Assembly: GCA_964526645.1 (NCBI GenBank)
Contig: CAZGJN010000004.1
Coordinates: forward strand, 128,353-192,352
DNA length: 64,000 bases
Reading direction: 5' to 3'
Origin: JADJNW01 sp964526645
GTDB lineage: Bacteria; Bacteroidota; Bacteroidia; Chitinophagales; Saprospiraceae
Shown one piece after another: positions 7,515-16,497 of this stretch (positions are counted from its first letter, which is position 1; each line of letters begins with the position of its first letter). The position numbers and the translations under genes are program-made. The notes beneath the pieces are model-generated. The model did not search any database. It was not told where the DNA came from and saw nothing but the letters and a program-made list of their open reading frames with translations.

Positions 7515-9089
7515 ATGATAAGATATCTGAATCGTGCAGGCAAGGCGCTGTTGTTGTTAGTTTGCCTGCTTCCTTTCAACCAATCTTGTACCAACCTGGA
7601 TGAGCAGATTTTTAGTGAGTTGACTTCGGAGAACTTCCCAACCACTGAAGAACAGTTTATCTCGGCTTTGGGTGCTACTTACACAAGCTTGTATGGCTTG
7701 ATGAACCACGGTGGCTTCTTTTCTATCCAGGAGGTTTCTTCTGACGAGATTATGATTCCACAGCGCGGTAATGACTGGTTCGACGGTGGTATTTGGTTGC
7801 GCACGCACCGCCACCAGTTTGATGCAGTGAGCGATGGGCAGTTTAATGGTGCATGGGGCTACCTCTTCGGGGGTGTTTCCAACTGCAATCGCGTGATCGA
7901 GCTTTTCACGACGCTGGTAGCAGATGGCAAGGTAGATCAGGCACAAGCAGCGGGTTTCATCGCAGAAGTGCGTACACTGCGCGCTTTGTTTTACTTTTGG
8001 TTGTTGGATACTTTTGGTAATGTGCCAATCGTAACCAGCTTTTCCTCAGCGGATCCGAATCCGCCTACTAAACCAAGAGCACAAGTATTCCAGTTTGTAG
8101 AACAGGAATTGAACGAGAGTGTACCGCAATTAGCGAAGGCGAAGGATGGTTCTACCTATGCGCGGATGAACTTCTACGCAGGTAAGTTCTTGCAAGCGAA
8201 GTTGTATTTGAATTCTGAAGTATATACTGGCAAAGCAGAATGGGCTAAGGCTGCTGCTGCTTGTGATGAAATCATCAATTCTGGTTTGTACAGCTTAGAA
8301 TCAGACTACTTCAAGAATTTTAATACAAACAATTCGGGTTCTACTGAAAATATTTTCGTAGTACCTTACGATGAAGCACAAGCACAAGGCTTCAACCTCG
8401 CACAAATGACGCTGCACTACTCCAGCCAGGCTACCTTCAACCTTCAGCAACAGCCCTGGAATGGCTACTGCACACTGCAAGAATTCTACGAATCCTATTC
8501 TAACGATGATAAGCGCAAGGGTACGCCCGGCAACCAGCAAGTACGCGGTAACTTCCACGCAGGCCCTCAGTTCGCTTCAGATGGAGTTACGCGTTTGATT
8601 GACTCAGGTGCAGAACCAGCTGACCCAGACGGACAGCCACTGACTTTCACGCCTGAAGTAAATGCTTTGGAACCCAATACACTGCGCCAGGCAGGTGCAC
8701 GTGTTGGTAAGTTTGAATTTGAACTGGGTGCTACACCCAACCTGAGTAATGACTTCCCTGTATTCCGCTATGCTGATGCCCTGCTGATGAAAGCAGAAGC
8801 GCTGTGGAGACAAAACCCAGGTGATGCTATGGCTTTGGCTTTGGTGAATCAAGTGCGCACGAGAGCGGGAGTAGCGCCATTCGCTACACTTACTGCTGAT
8901 AATCTTTTGGCAGAACGCGGACGGGAGATGTTTTATGAAGGCTGGCGTCGCCAGGATTTGATCCGCTTTGACAAGTTTGACGATCCTTGGGCATTCAAGC
9001 CAGCATCAGAAGCTTGCAAAGAATTGTTCCCGATTCCTGATGTACAGCTTCGCTCTAACCCGAACTTGGTACAGAATCCATGCTATTAA
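7515..9089 (+). CDS. SusD/RagB-family surface lipoprotein
   Basis: The product has 524 residues. It has a lipoprotein signal peptide with the cysteine at residue 25 (LPFNQSC), followed by TNLDE, typical of SusD. The RagB/SusD core includes the TPR-like helices around GFIAEVRTLRALFYFWLLDTFG and the C-terminal SusD signature: FRYADALLMKAEALWR, LVNQVRTRAGV, LLAERGREMFYEGWRRQDLIRF and PNLVQNPCY at the end. SusD closes over the SusC barrel and binds the ligand at the cell surface. It directly follows its SusC partner. A strong hairpin lies 34 bases after its stop, so transcription of the downstream lipoprotein genes may be reduced relative to susCD. Confidence 0.95.
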   Translation: MIRYLNRAGKALLLLVCLLPFNQSCTNLDEQIFSELTSENFPTTEEQFISALGATYTSLYGLMNHGGFFSIQEVSSDEIMIPQRGNDWFDGGIWLRTHRHQFDAVSDGQFNGAWGYLFGGVSNCNRVIELFTTLVADGKVDQAQAAGFIAEVRTLRALFYFWLLDTFGNVPIVTSFSSADPNPPTKPRAQVFQFVEQELNESVPQLAKAKDGSTYARMNFYAGKFLQAKLYLNSEVYTGKAEWAKAAAACDEIINSGLYSLESDYFKNFNTNNSGSTENIFVVPYDEAQAQGFNLAQMTLHYSSQATFNLQQQPWNGYCTLQEFYESYSNDDKRKGTPGNQQVRGNFHAGPQFASDGVTRLIDSGAEPADPDGQPLTFTPEVNALEPNTLRQAGARVGKFEFELGATPNLSNDFPVFRYADALLMKAEALWRQNPGDAMALALVNQVRTRAGVAPFATLTADNLLAERGREMFYEGWRRQDLIRFDKFDDPWAFKPASEACKELFPIPDVQLRSNPNLVQNPCY

Positions 9090-9123
9090 TACCGATGTTT
9101 GTTTGATATAATTCTAAATGAAT

Positions 9124-9153
9124 AGGAAGCAAGTAAGTTTTTACTTGCTTCCT
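9124..9153 (+). terminator. Perfect 13-bp hairpin after susD (attenuator candidate)
   Basis: The arms 9124-9136 (AGGAAGCAAGTAA) and 9141-9153 are perfect reverse complements around the 4-nt loop GTTT. No T run follows, so it is more likely a partial terminator or an RNA-processing/stability element than a full stop. It falls inside the in-frame extension that begins with the ATG at 9118, which argues for the later start at 9181. Confidence 0.65.
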
Positions 9154-9180
9154 TCATATCCGATGGAAGGCAAAGTGCAG

Positions 9181-12100
9181 ATGGTAAAATTTCATTTTTT
9201 TCAGTTGAGAAGCTTAGCAGGGTGCTTGGTGGCATTGGCAATAGTAGGGACTGGTTGCCAAAAGCAGCAAGATGTTTTTGAGGATAAGATTACGACTCTC
9301 TTTACAGCCCTTCCGCCACAACACACGGGCATTGATTTTATCAACCAATTGCAACACACCGAAGATTTTAATCCTTATACTTTCCGCAATTTCTACAACG
9401 GTGCCGGAGTTGGCTTGGGTGATATCAACAACGATGGCTTGGTAGATATTTTCTTTTGTGGCAACCAGGTGGACAATAAACTCTATCTCAATAAAGGCAA
9501 TTTTCAGTTTGAAGATATTTCGGTCAAAGCCGGCATCACTTCGCCGGGCGTATGGTCTTCGGGTGTAAGTTTGGTGGACATCAACGGCGATGGCTGGTTG
9601 GATATTTACGTTTGCAAATCGGGCAAACCCGGAGGGGAACGCCGCTATAACGAACTTTTTATCAATAATAGAGACTTGACTTTTTCGGAAAAAGGGGCAG
9701 AATATGAATTGAATGCCCTGGGGCTTTCTACCCACGCCGCTTTTTTTGATTTTGACAAAGACGGTGATTTGGATTGCTACCTGCTCAATAATTCCATCCG
9801 CTCCGTAGGTGGCTATGATTTAATCAAAGACCAACGCAAGATTCCTGACCCTGAAGGGGGCAACAAACTGCTCAGAAATGAAGATGGAAAATTTAAGGAT
9901 GTAAGCCAGCAAATGGGCATTTATACCAGTGCGATCGGCTTCGGGCTGGGCGTGACCATCGGCGATGTGAACCAGGACGGTTGGCCAGATATCTACGTTT
10001 CCAACGATTTTTTTGAGCGGGATTATCTTTACATCAACAAGGGCAATTCGCCTTCGGGAGCGCACCAGGGCTTTACAGAATCGCTCGAAACTTACATGCG
10101 CGAAATCAGCCTCGGCTCTATGGGGGCGGATATGGCAGACATCAATAACGATGGTTTGCCGGAGGTGTTTGTCACTGAAATGCTACCCGAAGATGATGCT
10201 CGCATGAAAACCAAAGCGGTTTTTGAAAACTGGGACAAATACCAGGCGAATGTCAGACAGGGCTATCACCATCAGTTTCCGCGCAATGTTTTACAACTGA
10301 ACAATGGCAATAATACATTCAGCGAAATCGGGCGCATGGCAGGCGTACACGCCACCGATTGGAGCTGGGGGGCACTTATTTTGGACATGGATAACGACGG
10401 CTGGAAAGATATTTTTGTTGCCAATGGTATTTTTAAGGATTTAACCGACCAGGACTATGTCAACTTTTATTCTGACCCCGCCACCGTGAGGGCTTTGATG
10501 AAGCGCGACAATAAAGTGATCGAACAAATGATTGACTCGATTCCTTCTCAGGCGTTGGCAAATTATGCTTTTCACAACGATGGCAATTTGAGTTTTTCTA
10601 ATAAAGCAACAGCATGGGGCTTGGCTACGCCGAGTTTTTCCAATGGCGCTGCCTATGGTGATCTGGATAATGACGGCGATCTGGACCTGGTCGTCAATAA
10701 TGTCAATATGCCGCCTTTTGTCTATCGAAACAACGCAGACACTTTGCAGCAAAAAAATCGCTTTTTGGTTTTTAGTTTTAAAGGAACAGGTAACAATACC
10801 TTTGGTATCGGCACGCAGACGACTATTTTCCACGGCGGACAGGTTTTCTACCAAGAACTCAACCCGATGCGGGGTTTTGAATCCTGTGTGGATCACCGCT
10901 TACATTTCGGCTTGGGTGATATCCAACAGGTGGATTCTGTGGTCATCTTTTTTCCTGATGGTGCATCGGTTTCGATGGTTGATGTACCAACTAATCAGTT
11001 TTTGACCATTGATCAGCAAAAAGCAACCATTTCCAATAAAACGCTTCCGCAAAGCACGGCTACTCCGATTTTTAAAGACATTTCCGCGGCAGTTGCTATT
11101 GATTTTAAGCACGAAGAAAACCCCTTTTCCGATTTCGACAGGGATCGCCTGCTTTTTCACATGCTTTCCAATGCAGGACCTAAAGTTTGTAGGGGGGATG
11201 TCAATGCGGATGGCTTAGAGGATTTTTTTATTGGTGGTGCCAAAGACCAGGCAGGCAAGCTTTTTGTACAACTACCCGGCAAAAAATTCAAACCCACCAA
11301 CGAAGCGCTGTTTGAGCAGGATAAAGTATCGGAAGACAGCGACTGCACTTTTTTTGATGCCGATGGCGATGGCGATTTGGATTTGTACGTTTGTAGCGGT
11401 GGCAATGAATTCCCCAGTAGTGCCGCAGCGCTGGCGGATCGTTTGTACATCAACAACGGCAAGGGCACTTTTTCCAAGTCGCCCCAAATTTTACCAACCT
11501 TTAATTTTGAAAGCACTTCTTGCGTGAAGCCAGCAGATTTTGATCAAGATGGCGATGTGGATTTGTTTGTGGGGGTGCGCCTGCGTCCGTTTCTGTATGG
11601 GGTGCCTTGCAATGGCTATATTTTGCAAAATGATGGAAAAGGAAATTTCACAAACGTCACAGCTCAGTTGAATCCAGTATTGAAAGATATTGGTATGATA
11701 ACCGATGCGGTTTGGGCGGATGTGAATGGAGATGCTCGGCTCGATTTGGTGGTAGTTGGGGATTGGATGCCGATTAGGATTTTTGCAAACAAGGGCGCTA
11801 CGTTTGAAGAGATAAGCGCGCAAACAGGGCTGGGTAAAAGCAATGGTTGGTGGAGTGCTGTACAAGCCGCTGATTTTGATCAGGATGGTGATACCGATTT
11901 TGTACTGGGCAATCATGGTCTGAATTCTCGTTTCCGAGCCAGCGCGGAAAAGCCGGTTTCCATGTTTGTCAATGATTTTGATGGCAATGGCATGGCTGAG
12001 CAACTCACCTGTGTGTACAATGGCGATCAATCCTACCCGCTGGTGCTGCGCCAGGACTTGGTAAGCCAGCTTCCGGGTTTAAAAAAGAAATACCTGAAGT

Positions 12101-12543
12101 ACAATAGCTACAAAAACCAAACGATTGAAGACATTATGTCGGCTGAACAATTGGCGAATGCTATTCGGCTGAATGCTTACCAAATGCAAAGTTGCTTGCT
12201 GATGAATGAAAAAGGACGGTTTGTACTAATCCCCCTCCCTTTGCAAGCCCAATTGGCACCAGTTTATGGATTGGCAGTAGAAGATTTTGATCAAGATGGC
12301 TTCCTTGATATTTTGTTGGGTGGAAACTTCCATCGCGCCAAACCAGAGGTGGGAATTTACAGCGCCAGCTATGGGCTATGGCTCAGGGGAGATGGCAAAG
12401 GCACATTTAAGCCCATGCCTCCTGGCAAATCCGGTTTTTTTGTGCAAGGTGAAGTCAGAGATTTCCTAACTTTGAAAAGCGGCACAGGGCGTATGCTATT
12501 TGTTGCAAAAAATAATGAACCAATGCAGGTTTTTCAATATTAA
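9181..12543 (+). CDS. FG-GAP/VCBS repeat lipoprotein with ASPIC/UnbV domain (paralogue A)
   Basis: The product has 1120 residues from the ATG at 9181. That start gives a clean lipoprotein signal (residues 1-26, IVGTGC with the cysteine at 26) and avoids the hairpin at 9124-9153; an upstream in-frame ATG exists at 9118. The N-terminal half carries several FG-GAP/VCBS units, each with calcium-binding loops such as DINNDGLVDIF, DINGDGWLDIYV and DLDNDGDLDLVVNN. An ASPIC/UnbV domain (about 526-605) contains GFESCVDHRLHFGLG. The second half (about 650-1110) has further FG-GAP units. Such repeats fold as beta-propeller blades as in integrins and CRTAC1. The family has no established biochemical role in bacteria; a surface location fits the signal peptide and susCD neighbours. 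It is closely related to paralogue B. Confidence 0.92.
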   Translation: MVKFHFFQLRSLAGCLVALAIVGTGCQKQQDVFEDKITTLFTALPPQHTGIDFINQLQHTEDFNPYTFRNFYNGAGVGLGDINNDGLVDIFFCGNQVDNKLYLNKGNFQFEDISVKAGITSPGVWSSGVSLVDINGDGWLDIYVCKSGKPGGERRYNELFINNRDLTFSEKGAEYELNALGLSTHAAFFDFDKDGDLDCYLLNNSIRSVGGYDLIKDQRKIPDPEGGNKLLRNEDGKFKDVSQQMGIYTSAIGFGLGVTIGDVNQDGWPDIYVSNDFFERDYLYINKGNSPSGAHQGFTESLETYMREISLGSMGADMADINNDGLPEVFVTEMLPEDDARMKTKAVFENWDKYQANVRQGYHHQFPRNVLQLNNGNNTFSEIGRMAGVHATDWSWGALILDMDNDGWKDIFVANGIFKDLTDQDYVNFYSDPATVRALMKRDNKVIEQMIDSIPSQALANYAFHNDGNLSFSNKATAWGLATPSFSNGAAYGDLDNDGDLDLVVNNVNMPPFVYRNNADTLQQKNRFLVFSFKGTGNNTFGIGTQTTIFHGGQVFYQELNPMRGFESCVDHRLHFGLGDIQQVDSVVIFFPDGASVSMVDVPTNQFLTIDQQKATISNKTLPQSTATPIFKDISAAVAIDFKHEENPFSDFDRDRLLFHMLSNAGPKVCRGDVNADGLEDFFIGGAKDQAGKLFVQLPGKKFKPTNEALFEQDKVSEDSDCTFFDADGDGDLDLYVCSGGNEFPSSAAALADRLYINNGKGTFSKSPQILPTFNFESTSCVKPADFDQDGDVDLFVGVRLRPFLYGVPCNGYILQNDGKGNFTNVTAQLNPVLKDIGMITDAVWADVNGDARLDLVVVGDWMPIRIFANKGATFEEISAQTGLGKSNGWWSAVQAADFDQDGDTDFVLGNHGLNSRFRASAEKPVSMFVNDFDGNGMAEQLTCVYNGDQSYPLVLRQDLVSQLPGLKKKYLKYNSYKNQTIEDIMSAEQLANAIRLNAYQMQSCLLMNEKGRFVLIPLPLQAQLAPVYGLAVEDFDQDGFLDILLGGNFHRAKPEVGIYSASYGLWLRGDGKGTFKPMPPGKSGFFVQGEVRDFLTLKSGTGRMLFVAKNNEPMQVFQY

Positions 12544-12575
12544 ACCTTCAATAATTGCATCAAACTTGAGGGACT

Positions 12576-13175
12576 ATGAGGCAGATATTACTTATCTTGT
12601 TGTTATTGATGATCTTTTTTTTTAGTCATTGCGATAGTGCTACCCAGCAATACGAGCGAAAAGTAAAAGAAGAACTGGCATCGGGATTGCGGTTTGATAG
12701 CTTGTTTTTGGGCATCTATTTGGGTATGCCCTCCAAAGAATTTTATACCCATTGCTGGGCCTTGAACAAACAACAATTGATCAAGGAAGGACCAGGCAAT
12801 ACGAGCGTTTTGTATTATCCGCCTGACTTTAAGGAAATAACAAAGATGACTTTTTATCCTAAGTTCTACGAAGATAAGATATATGAAGTGCCGATTGAGT
12901 TGATGTACGAGGCCTGGGCACCTTGGAACAAACAATACTTCGCAGACAAACTGGAAGTGGAAGCCCTTCAGGTATTGGAAAAATGGTACGGCGGAGGCTT
13001 TATGCAGATCGAACACCCTGAGCGCGGCAAGGTATTTGTAAAAGTGGATGGCAATCGGCGGATATCCGTTTGGCATACAGATGAGCAAAAGGTGAAAGTT
13101 TTAATTACAGATTTAATAATGGATAGAGCTTTGAAATCTGCAAAAGAAGATGCAAAGGACATCAGTGGTAAATAA
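12576..13175 (+). CDS. Small predicted lipoprotein of unknown function
   Basis: The product has 199 residues. It has a very hydrophobic N-terminus and a lipobox-like FFFSHC with the cysteine at residue 19, followed by acidic/polar DSATQQYERK. The rest is a mixed alpha/beta region rich in aromatics (FLGIYLGMPSKEFYTHCWAL, WYGGGFMQIEHPERGKVFV) with no family recognised. It sits between the two near-identical FG-GAP lipoproteins, 32 bases after A and 10 bases before the chosen start of B, so it is in the operon. A role alongside those lipoproteins is inference from position only. Confidence 0.75.
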   Translation: MRQILLILLLLMIFFFSHCDSATQQYERKVKEELASGLRFDSLFLGIYLGMPSKEFYTHCWALNKQQLIKEGPGNTSVLYYPPDFKEITKMTFYPKFYEDKIYEVPIELMYEAWAPWNKQYFADKLEVEALQVLEKWYGGGFMQIEHPERGKVFVKVDGNRRISVWHTDEQKVKVLITDLIMDRALKSAKEDAKDISGK

Positions 13176-13185
13176 AGTAACCGGA

Positions 13186-16100
13186 ATGAAAAATAGATTA
13201 CGCTTATTATGGATCGTAGTAATGGTGGTAAGTGCTTGCCGGCAAGAGGATAAGCCTGCTACTTCACTCTTTTCGCCATTAGCACCATCGCGCACAGGGA
13301 TTCTATTTGAAAATAAATTGACATACGACAAAGATTTTAATATTTATACCTATCGAAATTTTTATAATGGCGGTGGCGTAGCCGTAGGGGACATAAATAA
13401 TGATGGCTTGGTAGATTTGTATTTTACAGCCAATATGCTACCCAATCGCTTGTACCTAAATAAAGGTGATTTCAAATTTGAAGACATTACAGACAAAGCA
13501 GGCGTAGCGGGCAAGCGCGCCTGGAGCACGGGTGTGTCCATGGTGGATGTCAATGGCGATGGCTGGCTGGACATTTACGTTTGCAATTCAGGCGATGTAA
13601 AGGGCGATAATAAGCAAAATGAACTTTTTATCAACAATAGCGACGGCACTTTTCGGGAAGAAGCCGAGCAGTGGGGTATCGCCGACAAGGGGTATTCTAC
13701 GCACGCTGCTTTTTTTGATTATGACAAAGACGGCGACTTGGATATGTACCTGCTTAATAACTCCTATCGGGCTATCGGGAGTTTTGATTTGAGAAAAAAT
13801 GAACGGCAAAAACGCGACCCGGAAGGCGGAGATAAGCTCTTCCGTAATGAAGGCGATCACTTCGAGGATGTAAGCGTGCAAGCAGGTATTTATGGCAGTG
13901 TGATTGGCTTTGGGTTAGGCGTTACGGTGGGCGATATCAACCGCGATGGTTGGATGGATATATACGTCTCCAATGATTTTTTTGAACGGGACTACCTTTA
14001 CATCAATCAAAAAGACGGAACTTTCAATGAAGTACTCGAACAGCAAATGCGCTCAATTAGCGCTGCTTCTATGGGTGCTGATTTGGCGGACATCAACAAC
14101 GATGGCTTTCCGGACATCTTCGTGACCGAAATGCTCCCTGAACCCAACGACCGAATCAAAACCGCTACCACTTTTGAAAACTGGAATCGCTATCAATATG
14201 GCTTGGAAAATGGCTACTTCCACCAGTTTACACGCAATATGCTACAACTGAATAACGGAGATAATACCTTTAGCGAAATTGGGCGATTGGCGGGTGTAGA
14301 AGCAACGGACTGGAGCTGGGGGGCGCTTATTTTTGATATGGATAATGACGGGCTGAAGGACATTTTTGTTGCCAATGGTATCTATCAAGACCTGACCAAC
14401 CAGGATTTTCTCAATTATATTGCCAATGAGGAAACCGCTCGCGCTATCGTCAGCAGTGGTGAAGTGGATTATAAAAAGCTGATTGATTTTATTCCCTCTG
14501 TTCCGGTGCCTAATTATGCTTTTCAGAACCAGGGGAATCTGCGCTTCAGCAATAAAGCGCTTGAATGGGGACTGGCTACTCCCGGATTTTCGAATGGGTC
14601 AGCTTATGCTGACCTGGATAATGACGGCGACCTTGACCTGGTCGTCAATAACGTCAACATGCCTGCTGCCCTGTATCGCAATGAAGCCAACACGCTTTTG
14701 CCTGAAAATCGTTACCTCAAAGTCGTGCTGCAAGGAGAAGGGAAAAATCCTTTCGCTATTGGTACAAAACTTACAATTAAACATCAGGGCAAGGAATTTT
14801 ATCTGGAGCAAATGCCCATGCGTGGCTTTGAATCTTCGGTGGATCCCCGTCCCAATTTTGGTTTGGGGGCTATTCAGCAAATAGATTCTTTAATCGTAGA
14901 ATGGTATGATGGCAACTGGACGGTGATGACCCAGGTACCAACCAATCAAACCCTTTCATTGGCAAAGAAAGATGCCAATGTGGCTGCTGCGCCCGCTCAA
15001 CGGCAAGACACGCCTTCTTTTCAAGACATCACGGCCGTTATCAATTTGGCATACAAACACCAGGAAAATTTGTTTGTTGACTTTGATCGCGATCGCTTGA
15101 TCTACCACATGCTCTCCACCGAAGGTCCCAAAATGTGCAAAGGCGATGTCAATCGCGATGGTTTGGATGACTTTTATGTAGGCGGTGCTAAGGATCAGCC
15201 CGGAAAATTATTTGTACAGTTGCCTGGTGGAAAGTTCAAATCCACGAATGAAAGTCTTTTTGAACAAGACAAGGTTTCAGAAGATACCGATTGCATTTTT
15301 TTTGATGCCGATGGCGACCAGGATTTGGATCTCTATGTAGCCAGTGGTGGTAGTGAGTTTCCCAATAGCGCAGCGGCTTTAGCGGATCGCTTGTACTTCA
15401 ACGATGGCAAGGGTACTTTCAAAAAATCACCACAATTGTTACCTACTTTTCAATTCGAAAACACTGCTTGCGTAGAAGCAGCTGATTTTGATGGAGATGG
15501 CGATGAGGATTTATTTGTCGGCATTCGGGCGATTCCGTTTTTGTACGGCGTACCTGCCAATGGGTATTTGCTACAAAATGACGGCAAAGGTAATTTTACC
15601 AATATCACCAAACAAGTAGCACCAGCATTGGAAAAAATAGGTATGCTTAGGGATGCTATCTGGGCTGATATAGACCAAGATAAAGACTCCGATTTGATTT
15701 TGGTAGGCGAGTGGATGCCCATCAGGGTTTTAAGAAATGACGGTGGAAAACTCTCGGACATCACCGAAACCGCTGGGCTTTACCACAGCAATGGTTGGTG
15801 GAACTGTATCAAGGCAGGTGATTTTGATCACGATGGTGATACGGATTTTGTGGTCGGCAATCATGGATTGAATTCTCGCTTCCGAGCCAGTACGGACAAA
15901 CCTGTGCGCATGTATGTCAACGACTTTGACCAAAACGGCATGGCAGAGCAAATTATTTGTACCTTCAATGGGGATGAAATGTATCCAATGTTGCTTCGCC
16001 ATGATTTGGTAAGCCAGTTGCCGGGTTTGAAAAAGAAATATCTCAATTACGATAGCTTTAAAGACCAAACTGCCGAGGACATTTTCGCGCCGGAACAGTT

Positions 16101-16494
16101 AAAAAATGCTGTAACAAGTGAAGTCTATAATCTACAATCGGTACTGCTCCTCAACCAGGGGAATAATCGCTTTGATGTCGTTGCTTTGCCTATAGAAGCT
16201 CAATTTTCGCCAACTTATGGGCTACTGGTAGAAGATTTTGATGCGGATGGTCATCTCGACATTCTTACTGCTGGCAATTTTTTTAGTGCCAAACCAGAGG
16301 TAGGGCGCTACGATGCCAGCTATGGTTTGCTGCTAAAAGGCAATGGCAAGGGCGGCTTTGAACCAATAAAGGCTGCTAAAACAGGGATTTACATACAAGG
16401 AGAAGCTCGGGACGCAGCGCTACTGCGGATCGGAAATGAATGGGTTATTTGCATTACCAGAAATAATGATCAGATGCAATTTTTTAAATTATAG
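13186..16494 (+). CDS. FG-GAP/VCBS repeat lipoprotein with ASPIC/UnbV domain (paralogue B)
   Basis: The product has 1102 residues from 13186. This start gives a lipoprotein signal with the cysteine at residue 18 (VVMVVSAC); the frame extends to an ATG at 13150 inside the previous gene. The architecture is the same as A: FG-GAP units with DxDxDG-type loops (DINNDGLVDLYF, DVNGDGWLDIYV, DYDKDGDLDMYLL, DLDNDGDLDLVVNN), an ASPIC/UnbV domain (about 509-590, GFESSVDPRPNFGLG), then a second FG-GAP series. Long stretches match A almost residue for residue, for example around QDKVSEDTDCIFFDADGDQD against QDKVSEDSDCTFFDADGDGD, so the pair is a tandem duplication. It is 3 bases from the next gene. Function is unknown beyond probable surface binding. 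Confidence 0.92.
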   Translation: MKNRLRLLWIVVMVVSACRQEDKPATSLFSPLAPSRTGILFENKLTYDKDFNIYTYRNFYNGGGVAVGDINNDGLVDLYFTANMLPNRLYLNKGDFKFEDITDKAGVAGKRAWSTGVSMVDVNGDGWLDIYVCNSGDVKGDNKQNELFINNSDGTFREEAEQWGIADKGYSTHAAFFDYDKDGDLDMYLLNNSYRAIGSFDLRKNERQKRDPEGGDKLFRNEGDHFEDVSVQAGIYGSVIGFGLGVTVGDINRDGWMDIYVSNDFFERDYLYINQKDGTFNEVLEQQMRSISAASMGADLADINNDGFPDIFVTEMLPEPNDRIKTATTFENWNRYQYGLENGYFHQFTRNMLQLNNGDNTFSEIGRLAGVEATDWSWGALIFDMDNDGLKDIFVANGIYQDLTNQDFLNYIANEETARAIVSSGEVDYKKLIDFIPSVPVPNYAFQNQGNLRFSNKALEWGLATPGFSNGSAYADLDNDGDLDLVVNNVNMPAALYRNEANTLLPENRYLKVVLQGEGKNPFAIGTKLTIKHQGKEFYLEQMPMRGFESSVDPRPNFGLGAIQQIDSLIVEWYDGNWTVMTQVPTNQTLSLAKKDANVAAAPAQRQDTPSFQDITAVINLAYKHQENLFVDFDRDRLIYHMLSTEGPKMCKGDVNRDGLDDFYVGGAKDQPGKLFVQLPGGKFKSTNESLFEQDKVSEDTDCIFFDADGDQDLDLYVASGGSEFPNSAAALADRLYFNDGKGTFKKSPQLLPTFQFENTACVEAADFDGDGDEDLFVGIRAIPFLYGVPANGYLLQNDGKGNFTNITKQVAPALEKIGMLRDAIWADIDQDKDSDLILVGEWMPIRVLRNDGGKLSDITETAGLYHSNGWWNCIKAGDFDHDGDTDFVVGNHGLNSRFRASTDKPVRMYVNDFDQNGMAEQIICTFNGDEMYPMLLRHDLVSQLPGLKKKYLNYDSFKDQTAEDIFAPEQLKNAVTSEVYNLQSVLLLNQGNNRFDVVALPIEAQFSPTYGLLVEDFDADGHLDILTAGNFFSAKPEVGRYDASYGLLLKGNGKGGFEPIKAAKTGIYIQGEARDAALLRIGNEWVICITRNNDQMQFFKL

Positions 16495-16497
16495 CGT

